From positions 1 to 64,000 of the forward strand of contig NZ_VPFD01000004.1 of assembly GCF_008014745.1 (NCBI RefSeq): a DNA stretch of 64,000 nt, in the 5' to 3' direction. Numbering within the stretch: position 1 is the first letter of the stretch; the number at the start of each line of letters is the position of its first letter. Below are positions 42,703 through 50,641 of this stretch, piece by piece. The position numbers and the translations under genes are program-made. The notes under the pieces are model-generated. The model was not told the DNA's origin. It worked only from the letters and a program-made list of their open reading frames with translations, and did no database searches. This DNA comes from Massilia arenae. Its GTDB lineage: Bacteria; Pseudomonadota; Gammaproteobacteria; Burkholderiales; Burkholderiaceae_D.

Positions 42703-44865
42703 TCATAGACTGGTTTCGAAACGCACCACGATGCGCGCGTGGTTCGCGTTCCAGGCCGAGAGCCGGACGGTGCTGTCCTGTTCCAGGTATTCGTCGATGC
42801 GGGCCTTGCGCCTGGCCAGCAGGTTGTCGAGGTTGAGCCGCAAGACCGTGGTCTTGCTGACGTTCCAGCTCGCATTCAGGTTCAGCGTGCGCCGGCTCGA
42901 TTCGTAGATGCGCTGGCTGGCGCTGCTGCGCACCCAGTCCTCGGGCAGGTAGCTGGCATCGAAGCCCAGTTTCAGCGGCAGCGACTGCAGCGCGTAGCTG
43001 CCGCCCAGCTTGGCGTGCCAGGGCGACTGCCCGACAATGTGGTTGTCGGGACCGGGCAGGTCGCTGAGGGTCGAATCGGCCAGGCCGATGCTGCCGGAGA
43101 GTTCCAGGTTCGCCAGCGTGGGCGAGAAATCCTTGCCCGCCAGGCGCGCTTCCAGGTCCAGGCCGCGTATCCGCGCCTGGCCCAGGTTGGCCTGACGGAT
43201 CACGTAGCGCGGCGTGCTGGCCCAGGGTACGTCCACCAGCGCGATCTCCTGACCGTTCTTGTCGCTGATGTCGCGCGCGTAGAGTTCCAGGCTGAGCTCG
43301 CTGTCGCGGCCGAACCCGTGTGCATACGACAGGTTCAGGCCCAGCGCGCGTTCCGGCCGCAGGGCGGGATTGCCGCTGCTGTCGGCCAGGTCGATGCCAT
43401 TGGGTCCGCACAGCCCCTGTGCCGGGCAAGGCGCATACGGATTGATCGTGGGACGCAGCAGCATGTCGTCGAAGAAGGGCGCCTGGTAGCTGCGCGCCAG
43501 CGAAGCCCTGAGCTGGCGCTTGCGATTGCCCTTGACGCGGTGCGACACGTGCGCCGACGGCGACCACAGGTCGAATCGCGGACGGTTGCTGGCCGGGCCC
43601 TCGACCAGCTGGTAGCGGCGTCGTTCGCCGGATGCGCCCAGGTTGACGGCCCAGCGCCGGTTGATCCGCCATTCGTCCTGGATGAACAGCCGGGCGCTCG
43701 TCACGCGGGATGCCGTATCGGGCCCCAGCACGGCCAGGCTGGGGTCCGGACGGCCGTCGACCAGGTCGGTATGGCTGCCATCGCTTTCATTGCGCGCGAA
43801 CTTGGCGCCGGCGCTGATCCGGTGGCCATCTTCGGTCTCGATAACATAGTCGAGGTCGAGCAAGTAGTTGCGCGTGCTTCGGTCCTGGTCATTGACACGC
43901 TGGCGCGGGCCGCCCGGCGACCACACCTCGTCCCTGCGCTGGCGGCTGTCCGAACGCGAGCCGCTGGCGACCAGCTTGACGGCCAGGCTGCTGTCCGGGT
44001 CGATCTTCCAGTTCCACAGCAAGGGCAGGTGCAGATTGTTCGTGGGGCTCGTCGCGGTCTGGTTCGCCAACGAGGTCAGGCCGGACAGCCAGCGCCGTTG
44101 TTCCTGGCTGTCGTTGTCGGAGTTGGCGCGGGCGATTTCCGGGCTGAAGGTGAGCGTGTGATTGGCGTCCAGGGTCCAGGCCAGCACGCTGCTGGCAATG
44201 AGCGACTCGTACAGGCCCGGGGCATGGATCTCGCCTTCGTATTCACGGACCAGTCCCGCACCTGGCCGTTCACTGGTCTGGACATATTCGCTATGCGTAG
44301 TGGACAGCCTGCGCCAGCGCGACAGCATGAAGGTATGGCTGAAGCTATCGCTCACGGCCGTGCCCGACCAGGTCAGGTCCATGCCCTTCCTGCCGCCCTC
44401 GGTGCGCACATTGCCGTGCAATTTGGACGAGGCCTTGCGCTGCGCCTTGCGCAGCACGATGTTGATGGTGCCGGCGATCCCGAATGGCCCGGTGGCGGCA
44501 GTGGTGGTCTTGGCGATCTCGATGCTCTCGACGCGCATCAGGTCGATGTTCATGTAGTCGCCGGTCTGCGCCTGGCCATCGACCAGCACCTGGGTGTAGC
44601 CGGGCAGGCCGAGCAGGCCGATGCGGCCGCTCTTGTCGACGCTGATGGCGGGCTCGCGCCGGAGCAGTTCACCGGTATTCTGCAGGCCGCTGTCGGCGAT
44701 CTTCTTCTGGCCGATGATGATTTTTCCGGCGACGAAATCCTGGCCCGCCTCGACGTCGGTCTGGGCGCCGCTGATGACGACTTGCTGGGGTGGCGCGCTT
44801 GCCTCGGTCTGGGCGTGGGCGCACGTGCTACAGATGGCTAACAGGCAGGCGAGACGACGGTGCAT
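42703..44865 (-). CDS. TonB-dependent outer-membrane receptor
   Basis: This protein of about 720 residues has a signal peptide ending CAHAQ. The plug domain is at residues ~30-150 (TGELLRREPAISVDKSGRIG, LVDGQAQTGDYMNIDLMRVE, SIEIAKTTTAATGPFGIAGT), followed by a beta-barrel ending in an aromatic-rich C-terminus (ARIVVRFETSL). SIEI and the GIAGTINIVLRK block are typical of catecholate-type or carbohydrate/peptide receptors. The ligand is unknown, and no transport genes are adjacent. A short ATG-initiated signal peptide favours 44865 over an upstream reading at 44928. Confidence 0.88.
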   Translation of the reverse strand: MHRRLACLLAICSTCAHAQTEASAPPQQVVISGAQTDVEAGQDFVAGKIIIGQKKIADSGLQNTGELLRREPAISVDKSGRIGLLGLPGYTQVLVDGQAQTGDYMNIDLMRVESIEIAKTTTAATGPFGIAGTINIVLRKAQRKASSKLHGNVRTEGGRKGMDLTWSGTAVSDSFSHTFMLSRWRRLSTTHSEYVQTSERPGAGLVREYEGEIHAPGLYESLIASSVLAWTLDANHTLTFSPEIARANSDNDSQEQRRWLSGLTSLANQTATSPTNNLHLPLLWNWKIDPDSSLAVKLVASGSRSDSRQRRDEVWSPGGPRQRVNDQDRSTRNYLLDLDYVIETEDGHRISAGAKFARNESDGSHTDLVDGRPDPSLAVLGPDTASRVTSARLFIQDEWRINRRWAVNLGASGERRRYQLVEGPASNRPRFDLWSPSAHVSHRVKGNRKRQLRASLARSYQAPFFDDMLLRPTINPYAPCPAQGLCGPNGIDLADSSGNPALRPERALGLNLSYAHGFGRDSELSLELYARDISDKNGQEIALVDVPWASTPRYVIRQANLGQARIRGLDLEARLAGKDFSPTLANLELSGSIGLADSTLSDLPGPDNHIVGQSPWHAKLGGSYALQSLPLKLGFDASYLPEDWVRSSASQRIYESSRRTLNLNASWNVSKTTVLRLNLDNLLARRKARIDEYLEQDSTVRLSAWNANHARIVVRFETSL

Positions 44866-44959
44866 CCGATGAAATCCAATACCAAACCGGTCGATCCTAT
44901 CAACTAAAGTTCGCTGAAAATGCGCCAAATGTCACTCTGGCGCTCACACGTTTCCACGC

Positions 44960-45007
44960 TTGACAAAGACGGTGGATGGCTTTAGTGTATTAATCAACTA
45001 ATACACT
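44960..45007 (+). promoter_or_regulatory. Promoter and perfect palindromic operator of the GntR/ABC operon
   Basis: TTGACA is at 44960-44965. A perfect inverted repeat, AGTGTATTA (44984-44992) and TAATACACT (44999-45007) with six bases between, covers the expected -10/start region. It ends nine bases before the regulator start at 45016. It is an excellent candidate binding site for the GntR protein itself. The -10 hexamer cannot be fixed with certainty. Confidence 0.8.
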
Positions 45008-45015
45008 GATACGCC

Positions 45016-45423
45016 ATGGCGCCCCAACCATCTCAACTGTTCTCGATCGTCCCCGGATCGACCGAGCCGATCTACCGGCAACTGGTCGACCAGGTGCGCC
45101 GGCTGGTGGCCGGCGGCCAGCTGGCGCCGGGCGATGCGCTGCCATCGGTGCGCGAGGTCGCGCTGCAGCTCGCCGTCAATCCGATGACCGTGTCCAAGGC
45201 CTATGGCCTGCTCGAGCTCGAAAGCCTGCTCGAGCGGCGGCGCGGCATCGGCATGATCGTCGCCGACCGGCCGGCCGGCAGTGGCGGGGCGAGCGCCGCC
45301 GGCGAGCGCCTGGCACTGCTGCGTCCGACCCTGGAACGCGCGGCACGCGAGGCGCGCGAACTCGAACTCGATCCCGACACCGTCCTCTCTCTCTTTAAAA
45401 CCATCTTGAAGGAATCACCGTGA
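45016..45423 (+). CDS. GntR-family (YtrA-like) transcriptional regulator
   Basis: This 135-residue protein has a winged helix (EPIYRQLVDQVRRLVAGGQL, ALPSVREVALQLAVNPMTVS, then KAYGLLELESLLERRRGIGM). It has only a short helical C-terminal tail, the layout of the YtrA subfamily that controls ABC transporter genes. The stop overlaps the start of the ATPase gene (GTGA). The perfect palindrome just upstream supports autoregulation. Confidence 0.9.
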   Translation: MAPQPSQLFSIVPGSTEPIYRQLVDQVRRLVAGGQLAPGDALPSVREVALQLAVNPMTVSKAYGLLELESLLERRRGIGMIVADRPAGSGGASAAGERLALLRPTLERAAREARELELDPDTVLSLFKTILKESP

Positions 45424-46169
45424 CCGCACTCCCGATCCTGATGCGCGGCGTCGCCAAGCGCTTCGACAGCAAGCCCGTCCTCGATGGCCTCGACTGGGAA
45501 GTCGGGCCGGGCCAGGTGATCGGCCTGCTGGGGCGTAACGGCGCCGGCAAGTCGACCCTGATGGAATGCATGCTGGGCCTGCGCGAGATCGACGGCGGCA
45601 GCATCGCGCTGTTCGGCGAATCGCCCGACGCGCTGTCGGACGCGACCCGCGCGCGCATCGGCTACGTGCCGCAGAAGTCCGACCTGTTCGACTGGATGAC
45701 GCCGTTGCAGATGCTGGACTACTTCAAGGCGCTGTATCCGCGCTGGAACGACGCCAAGGTCGAAGGCCTGCTGGGCCGCTGGGGCATCGATCTCGCCATG
45801 CGCAACAAGCCGATCCGGCGTTTGTCGGGCGGCGAACAGCAGCGCCTGTCGATCGTCCGCGCGCTGGCCCACGATCCCGAGCTGCTGGTGCTGGACGAAC
45901 CGGTGTCGGCGCTGGACCCGGCCGGCCGGCGCGACTTTCTCACCGAACTGATCGACGGCGTCATCGAGCGCGGCACCACGGTGGTGTTCTCGACCCACAT
46001 CCTCACCGACCTGGAGCGGGTGGCGCTGGACGTCGCCTTCCTTAAGAACGGCCGCATCGTGCTCGAAGGCGACCTGGACGACCTGCTCGATGGCGCCGCC
46101 GGCCACGTGCCGCCGGGTGCGCGCGTGCCGTCGAACCTGGAAGACCTGTTCATCGAGGTGACGCGGTGA
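45420..46169 (+). CDS. ABC transporter ATP-binding protein
   Basis: This 249-residue ATPase starts at GTG. Walker A is LGRNGAGKSTLM (about residue 38), the signature is RRLSGGEQQRLSIVRA, Walker B is LLVLDEPVSALDP and the switch His is in FSTHILTDLERVA. This is the CcmA/YtrB-like type that pairs with a separate membrane protein, encoded next with a GTGA overlap. The substrate and direction are unknown; YtrA-regulated systems are usually exporters or stress-related. Confidence 0.92.
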   Translation: MTALPILMRGVAKRFDSKPVLDGLDWEVGPGQVIGLLGRNGAGKSTLMECMLGLREIDGGSIALFGESPDALSDATRARIGYVPQKSDLFDWMTPLQMLDYFKALYPRWNDAKVEGLLGRWGIDLAMRNKPIRRLSGGEQQRLSIVRALAHDPELLVLDEPVSALDPAGRRDFLTELIDGVIERGTTVVFSTHILTDLERVALDVAFLKNGRIVLEGDLDDLLDGAAGHVPPGARVPSNLEDLFIEVTR

Positions 46170-47575
46170 GCGCGCGCCTGGCCTTGTATGGCCTGCTGTG
46201 GCGGGCGGCGCTGGCGCAGACGCATCCGTATGCCCACCGGATCGTCCTCTGGCTGACGCCAGTCCTGTCGCTGGCGGCGGCGGCGCTCGCCTGGAAAGTG
46301 TATGGCCTGGCCACTGCGGCAAGCTGGGGCGTGAATGCGCTGTGCAGCATGGTCCTCCTCACCTGGACCTGGGGTTTCCTGCCCGGCGCCTTCAAGCTCA
46401 ATTCCCCCGCCAACGCCCAGCTGACACCCGTGATGCGTGGGCGCCTGCTGGAACTGGCCATGGCAGTGTGGTTGCCCTGCATCGCCGGCCTGGCGCTGGC
46501 CAATGCAGGCAGCGCGTCGGACGTCGTCCTGCGCGTGGTCTGGTGGATGTTGGCATCGCTGGGACTGGCGCTGGCGGCCACCGGCAGCGGCGCCGGTTCA
46601 GTAGTGTTCCTCGCAATCTGGCCCCTGATGGGATTGCCATCCTTCATACCGGGCTGGGCGCACGCCATGATGGCCCATCCGGCCTTCCTGCCGCTGTTCG
46701 CGGCGCTGCTGGTGGCGCCGGGCCTGGCAACCATCCGGACGATCTTTCCGCGCGCGGGCGACCGCCATTGGCGCCAGCTGGAAAAGCGCAATATATGGCG
46801 TGACAAGGATGCGCTGCGCAATCGCGAGGATGGCCGCTTCATGCGCTGGTGGCATGCCCGCTCGTTGCGCCGGGCGAGCGGCCGCCGCGACCTGGGCGCC
46901 ATGCTCCTGCAAGGCAGCGGCCCCGGCCTGCAGGTAGGCGGCATCGTGCTCGGCATCGCGGGCGTGGGTCTGCTTGGCCTGGTGCTGGTGGGTCTCATGC
47001 ACCTGGGGGGCTATCGCCATGCAGCCGAACTGGCGCTGAAGATGGGCTGGATGTGGGGCCTGCTGCCGCTGGTCCTGTTCCAGATGCACGCGCTGCTGCT
47101 TGCGAACCTGACGGAGGCGCCCGCCGGCCAGTCCCTGCTCAGGCTGACGCCAGCCATGCCCGCCACTGCGCCGCAGTTCAATCGCCTGCTGGCATCGAAG
47201 GTGTTGCGCAGCAGCATGGTGGCCTGGGCGATGGCGGCGGCCACGGCGCTCGCATGCAGCGCTCTCACCGGCGCCGGCGTGGACGAGTTGCTGATGGTGG
47301 CTTGCCTGAGCGGCCTGGTCCTGCCGACCCTGATTCTGCCGCTGCGCGACCATGCGCGCCGGTCGCGCTTGAATTCGGTCCTGCAATGGCTGCTCGTGCT
47401 GGCGATCGCCGGGGCATGCCTGCTGGTGGGCGTGTTCGGGCGCGCCATCCTGGGATTGCCGGTTTTTTCGACTGCTGCGGTATTTGCGGTATTGCTGACC
47501 GTCGTCCTGGCGGCGCGCCGCTACCGCGCCATGATTCGGTCCCCATTCGCACTTCCGGCAGGACGGCTGGATTGA
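46166..47575 (+). CDS. ABC transporter membrane protein (operon partner of 45420)
   Basis: This 469-residue, strongly hydrophobic protein has some ten to twelve predicted membrane segments in two halves. They are separated by a basic cytoplasmic stretch (WRQLEKRNIWRDKDALRNRE, residues ~205-240). No clear family motif was recognised. The GTG start overlaps the ATPase stop, so it is almost certainly the permease of that system. No terminator is seen directly after the stop. Confidence 0.78.
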   Translation: MSARLALYGLLWRAALAQTHPYAHRIVLWLTPVLSLAAAALAWKVYGLATAASWGVNALCSMVLLTWTWGFLPGAFKLNSPANAQLTPVMRGRLLELAMAVWLPCIAGLALANAGSASDVVLRVVWWMLASLGLALAATGSGAGSVVFLAIWPLMGLPSFIPGWAHAMMAHPAFLPLFAALLVAPGLATIRTIFPRAGDRHWRQLEKRNIWRDKDALRNREDGRFMRWWHARSLRRASGRRDLGAMLLQGSGPGLQVGGIVLGIAGVGLLGLVLVGLMHLGGYRHAAELALKMGWMWGLLPLVLFQMHALLLANLTEAPAGQSLLRLTPAMPATAPQFNRLLASKVLRSSMVAWAMAAATALACSALTGAGVDELLMVACLSGLVLPTLILPLRDHARRSRLNSVLQWLLVLAIAGACLLVGVFGRAILGLPVFSTAAVFAVLLTVVLAARRYRAMIRSPFALPAGRLD

Positions 47576-47784
47576 CGGTCGAAAGTCATGGTGCGTGATG
47601 TGATCTTTTCATTAAGCGAGTTGTCGACAAGGATAGATCGGTCGTTCTCTTTGTTGCTGCGCAACAACCGCTATTCTGCAATTCTGATACCGAACTTCGG
47701 TTTTTGCTGAAAAATTGTCGCACTGGAGATAAGGTTTCGTTGTTGTGCTTTCTCACGAAAAAAACCTTCATCTTCAGGGCAACC

Positions 47785-49407
47785 ATGCTTTTCAAATTGA
47801 CACTGCGAATCCGGCTCATCGCCACGATGGCCATGCTTGGCTTCCTCATCACCGCCGTCGGCCTGCTCGGCATCTACGGCATGCGTGAAGACCACGGCAC
47901 GCTCGAGCAGGTGTACTCGAACCAGCTGGCGTCGAGCATCGCGATCAATAATTCCAAGAACTTCCTGAACCGCGCCCGCTTCGGCCTGGACCGCGCGGTG
48001 TTCCATCCGGACGCGGCCGACGTCGGCAAGACCCTGAGCCGCGCCAAGGGCTTCATCGACGATTCGAACAAGGAATGGCAGCGCTACCTGGCCCTGCCGC
48101 GCGACGGCGAGGAAGCGGAACTGGCCAAGACCCTGGAAGTCGAACGCAACCGCTACATCAACGACGGCATGCTGGCGCTGGCCACCGCCGTCGAGCAGAT
48201 GAACGTCGAGCGCATCGAGGCGCTGTCGATGAAGGAAATGACGGCCTTGTACGGCACCTTCGACAAGGCATCGGTGGCGCTGGACGATTACCAGCTGAGC
48301 ACCGCCAAGCAGGGGTACGACGAGAGCGGCCGCCTGTTCGACGTGCTGATGTGGGTCTCCGGCGCCAGCGTGGTGCTGGGCGTGCTGCTGGCGGCGGTGT
48401 CGTCGTGGCTGCTGCTGCGCGCCATCATGCGTCCGCTCGACCATGCGCTCGGCCACTTCGACGCGATGGCCCATGGCGACCTGTCCACCCGCGTCGTGGT
48501 CGACCGAGACGACGAAATGGGCGCACTGCTCAAGGGCCTGGCCACCATGCAGCAGCAGCTGGCCGCCACCGTGCGCAGCGTGCGCGACAGCAGCATGTCG
48601 ATCGCCAGCGCCAGCAGCGAGATCGCGGCCGGCAATATGAACTTATCAAGCCGGACCGAGGCCCAGGCCAGCGGCCTGGAAGAAACCGCTTCCTCGCTCG
48701 AAGAACTCACCACCACCGTCCAGCACAATGCGGACAATGTGCGCCAGGCCAATAACGTGGCGCGTACGGCGTCCGAAGTCGCTGTGCGCGGCGGCCAGCT
48801 GGTGTCCGAAGTAGTGCAGACCATGGGCGCCATCGACGCCTCGTCCAAGCGCATCGTCGACATCATCTCGACCATCGACGGCATCGCCTTCCAGACCAAT
48901 ATCCTGGCGCTGAACGCGGCCGTCGAAGCGGCCCGTGCAGGCGAGCAGGGCCGTGGTTTCGCGGTCGTGGCGGGTGAGGTGCGCAACCTGGCGCAGCGTT
49001 CGGCGGCGGCGGCCAAGGAGATCAAGGAACTGATCAGCACCTCGGTCAGCAATGTCGAGGCGGGCACCGCCCTGGTCGACAGCGCCGGCACCACCATGGA
49101 CGAGATCGTTGCCAGCGTGACCCGCGTCAGCGACATCATGGCCGAGATCCTGGCTGCCGGCGAAGAGCAGACCGCCGGCATCCAGCAGATCAACGAAGCG
49201 GTGAGCCATATGGACCAGGCGACCCAGCAGAACGCCGCCCTGGTCGAGGAAGCGGCCGCCGCCACCGGCGCGCTGCAGGATCAGGCGCATGCACTGCAGC
49301 AGATGGTGGGCGTGTTCAAGGTCGATGCGCAGGCTGGTGTGGCGAACCAGGCGCAGGCGCCGGTGCGCTCGCGTGCCGGCCACGAACGCATGGCCCTGGC
49401 CGCGTAA
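47785..49407 (+). CDS. Methyl-accepting chemotaxis protein (Tar/Tsr class)
   Basis: This 540-residue membrane receptor has transmembrane helices at about residues 12-32 and 190-212. They bracket a four-helix-bundle periplasmic domain containing [21 protein letters not shown] domain follows ([20 protein letters not shown]), then the signalling hairpin with [20 protein letters not shown] and [15 protein letters not shown]. The ligand is unknown. AGGG lies before the ATG at 47785. The 209-base gap before it holds small hairpins but no clear flagellar-class promoter. Confidence 0.92.
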   Translation: MLFKLTLRIRLIATMAMLGFLITAVGLLGIYGMREDHGTLEQVYSNQLASSIAINNSKNFLNRARFGLDRAVFHPDAADVGKTLSRAKGFIDDSNKEWQRYLALPRDGEEAELAKTLEVERNRYINDGMLALATAVEQMNVERIEALSMKEMTALYGTFDKASVALDDYQLSTAKQGYDESGRLFDVLMWVSGASVVLGVLLAAVSSWLLLRAIMRPLDHALGHFDAMAHGDLSTRVVVDRDDEMGALLKGLATMQQQLAATVRSVRDSSMSIASASSEIAAGNMNLSSRTEAQASGLEETASSLEELTTTVQHNADNVRQANNVARTASEVAVRGGQLVSEVVQTMGAIDASSKRIVDIISTIDGIAFQTNILALNAAVEAARAGEQGRGFAVVAGEVRNLAQRSAAAAKEIKELISTSVSNVEAGTALVDSAGTTMDEIVASVTRVSDIMAEILAAGEEQTAGIQQINEAVSHMDQATQQNAALVEEAAAATGALQDQAHALQQMVGVFKVDAQAGVANQAQAPVRSRAGHERMALAA

Positions 49408-49411
49408 CCAT

Positions 49412-49522
49412 GCACGTCGTTCCCGCGGAGGCGGGAACCTAAGCTTGCTCGCTCAGTGCCTGCGGTTGAAGGTACCGTCAGCGCGAAGGACTTAGGTTCC
49501 CACCTGCGTGGGAACGACGTGC
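49412..49522. repeat. Paired REP-like element (inverted 32-bp arms, each a hairpin)
   Basis: The left arm (49412-49443) and right arm (49491-49522) are inverted copies agreeing at 29 of 32 positions. The outer boundaries are GCACGTCGTTCCC and GGGAACGACGTGC, with CCTAAG/CTTAGG at the inner ends. Each arm folds on itself. A third copy lies at 27663. It sits between the convergent MCP and symporter genes, typical of BIME/REPIN-type elements. Confidence 0.85.
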
Positions 49523-49547
49523 TTGAGCTAACGATTCTGTCGTCAGC

Positions 49548-50435
49548 TCAGCTCGTCGCCGCCACCTTCACGCCAGCCCCGTGTCGCCGCAGCACCAGCA
49601 CCCCAAACGCCGTCGCCAGCACATACATGCTGATCGAATAAATCGCCGCCGGCACCATCAGCTGGAAGTCGCCCAGCACCGACACCGCCACGAAAATCGC
49701 CAGGGTCGAGTTATGGATCCCGATCTCGTAGCCGATCGCCACCGCGTTCGGCTTGTCGAGGCCGGCGATGCGCGGCGCGTAGTAGCCCAGGCCCAGGCTG
49801 GCCGCGTTGAACAGCACCACCGCCAGCCCGATCGTGGCGAACGAGCCGGTCAGCGCATCCCATTCCTTGGCGAAGGCGATCAGCGCCAGCGCCGCCAGTA
49901 CCGCCATCGAGAAGATCTTCATCGGCTTGTCGGTGCGCGCCGCGAAGCCCGGCGCGACCCGCTTGACCGCCATTCCGATCGCCACCGGCACCAGCACGAT
50001 GCCGATCACTTCCATCACCTTGGCGGTCTGCATCGGCACCACCTGGCCGCTCTGTGAAAAGCTGGCGATGGCGAAGTTGGCGATCAGGGGCAGTGTCACG
50101 ATCGATAGCAGAGTGTTGATCGCCGTGAGCGAGATATTCATCGCCACATTGCCTCCGAACAGGTGGCTGAACAGGTTCGCGGAGACGCCGCCGGGCGAGG
50201 CGGCCAGCAGCATCAGGCCGATCGCGAACACGGGCGGCACGTCCAGCAGCACGATCAGGCCGTAGCACAGCGCCGGCAATGCCAGCGCCTGTAGCGCCAG
50301 CGCCAGCAGCACCGCCTTCGGATGCCCGAGCAGGCGCCGGAAGTCGCCGATGGTCAGGGACAGGCCCAGGCCGAACATGATCAGGGCCAGCGCCGCGATC
50401 AGGAGGGTGGGGAGGAGGGTTATGAAATCGGTCAT
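49548..50435 (-). CDS. Bile acid:sodium symporter (BASS) family transporter
   Basis: This 295-residue membrane protein has nine or ten helices. Family features include LSLTIGDFRRLLGHPKAVLL, LMLLAASPGGVSANLFSHLF with the conserved sodium-site loop, and the second crossover region GYEIGIHNSTLAIFVAVSVL. Substrates of bacterial members are often organic anions such as pantoate or sulfate esters; none can be assigned here. AAGGAGA precedes the ATG at 50435. Confidence 0.85.
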   Translation of the reverse strand: MTDFITLLPTLLIAALALIMFGLGLSLTIGDFRRLLGHPKAVLLALALQALALPALCYGLIVLLDVPPVFAIGLMLLAASPGGVSANLFSHLFGGNVAMNISLTAINTLLSIVTLPLIANFAIASFSQSGQVVPMQTAKVMEVIGIVLVPVAIGMAVKRVAPGFAARTDKPMKIFSMAVLAALALIAFAKEWDALTGSFATIGLAVVLFNAASLGLGYYAPRIAGLDKPNAVAIGYEIGIHNSTLAIFVAVSVLGDFQLMVPAAIYSISMYVLATAFGVLVLRRHGAGVKVAATS

Positions 50436-50641
50436 TGCGCGTCTCCTTCGTGGTGTTCTTATGGGATGTCGGCGCGCCGGACTGCGCATGCGCGCCGTCC
50501 TGCCAGTGTAGTCGAGTGCGCGGCAAAAAATCGCCCGGCGGCGCCTATATCGCGGCGCGGTAGCGTTGCAGGGCGTGCAATAATGCCGCATGAATGCGCG
50601 CAACCACGTCCTGGAACCCCATCAGGCACACGATCGATTCC

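Noticed and set aside
47651..47705. Small hairpins before the MCP gene: TTGTTGC/GCAACAA at 47651-47667, and ACCGAA/TTCGGT at 47689-47701 followed by T residues.
   Set aside because: The second could be a weak terminator for the ABC operon, but its loop is one base unless fewer pairs form, and it lies 114 bases after the stop; too weak to list as a terminator.
47576..47784. Possible flagellar sigma-28 promoter upstream of the MCP gene.
   Set aside because: No match to the TAAA and GCCGATAA pair at proper spacing was found by eye.
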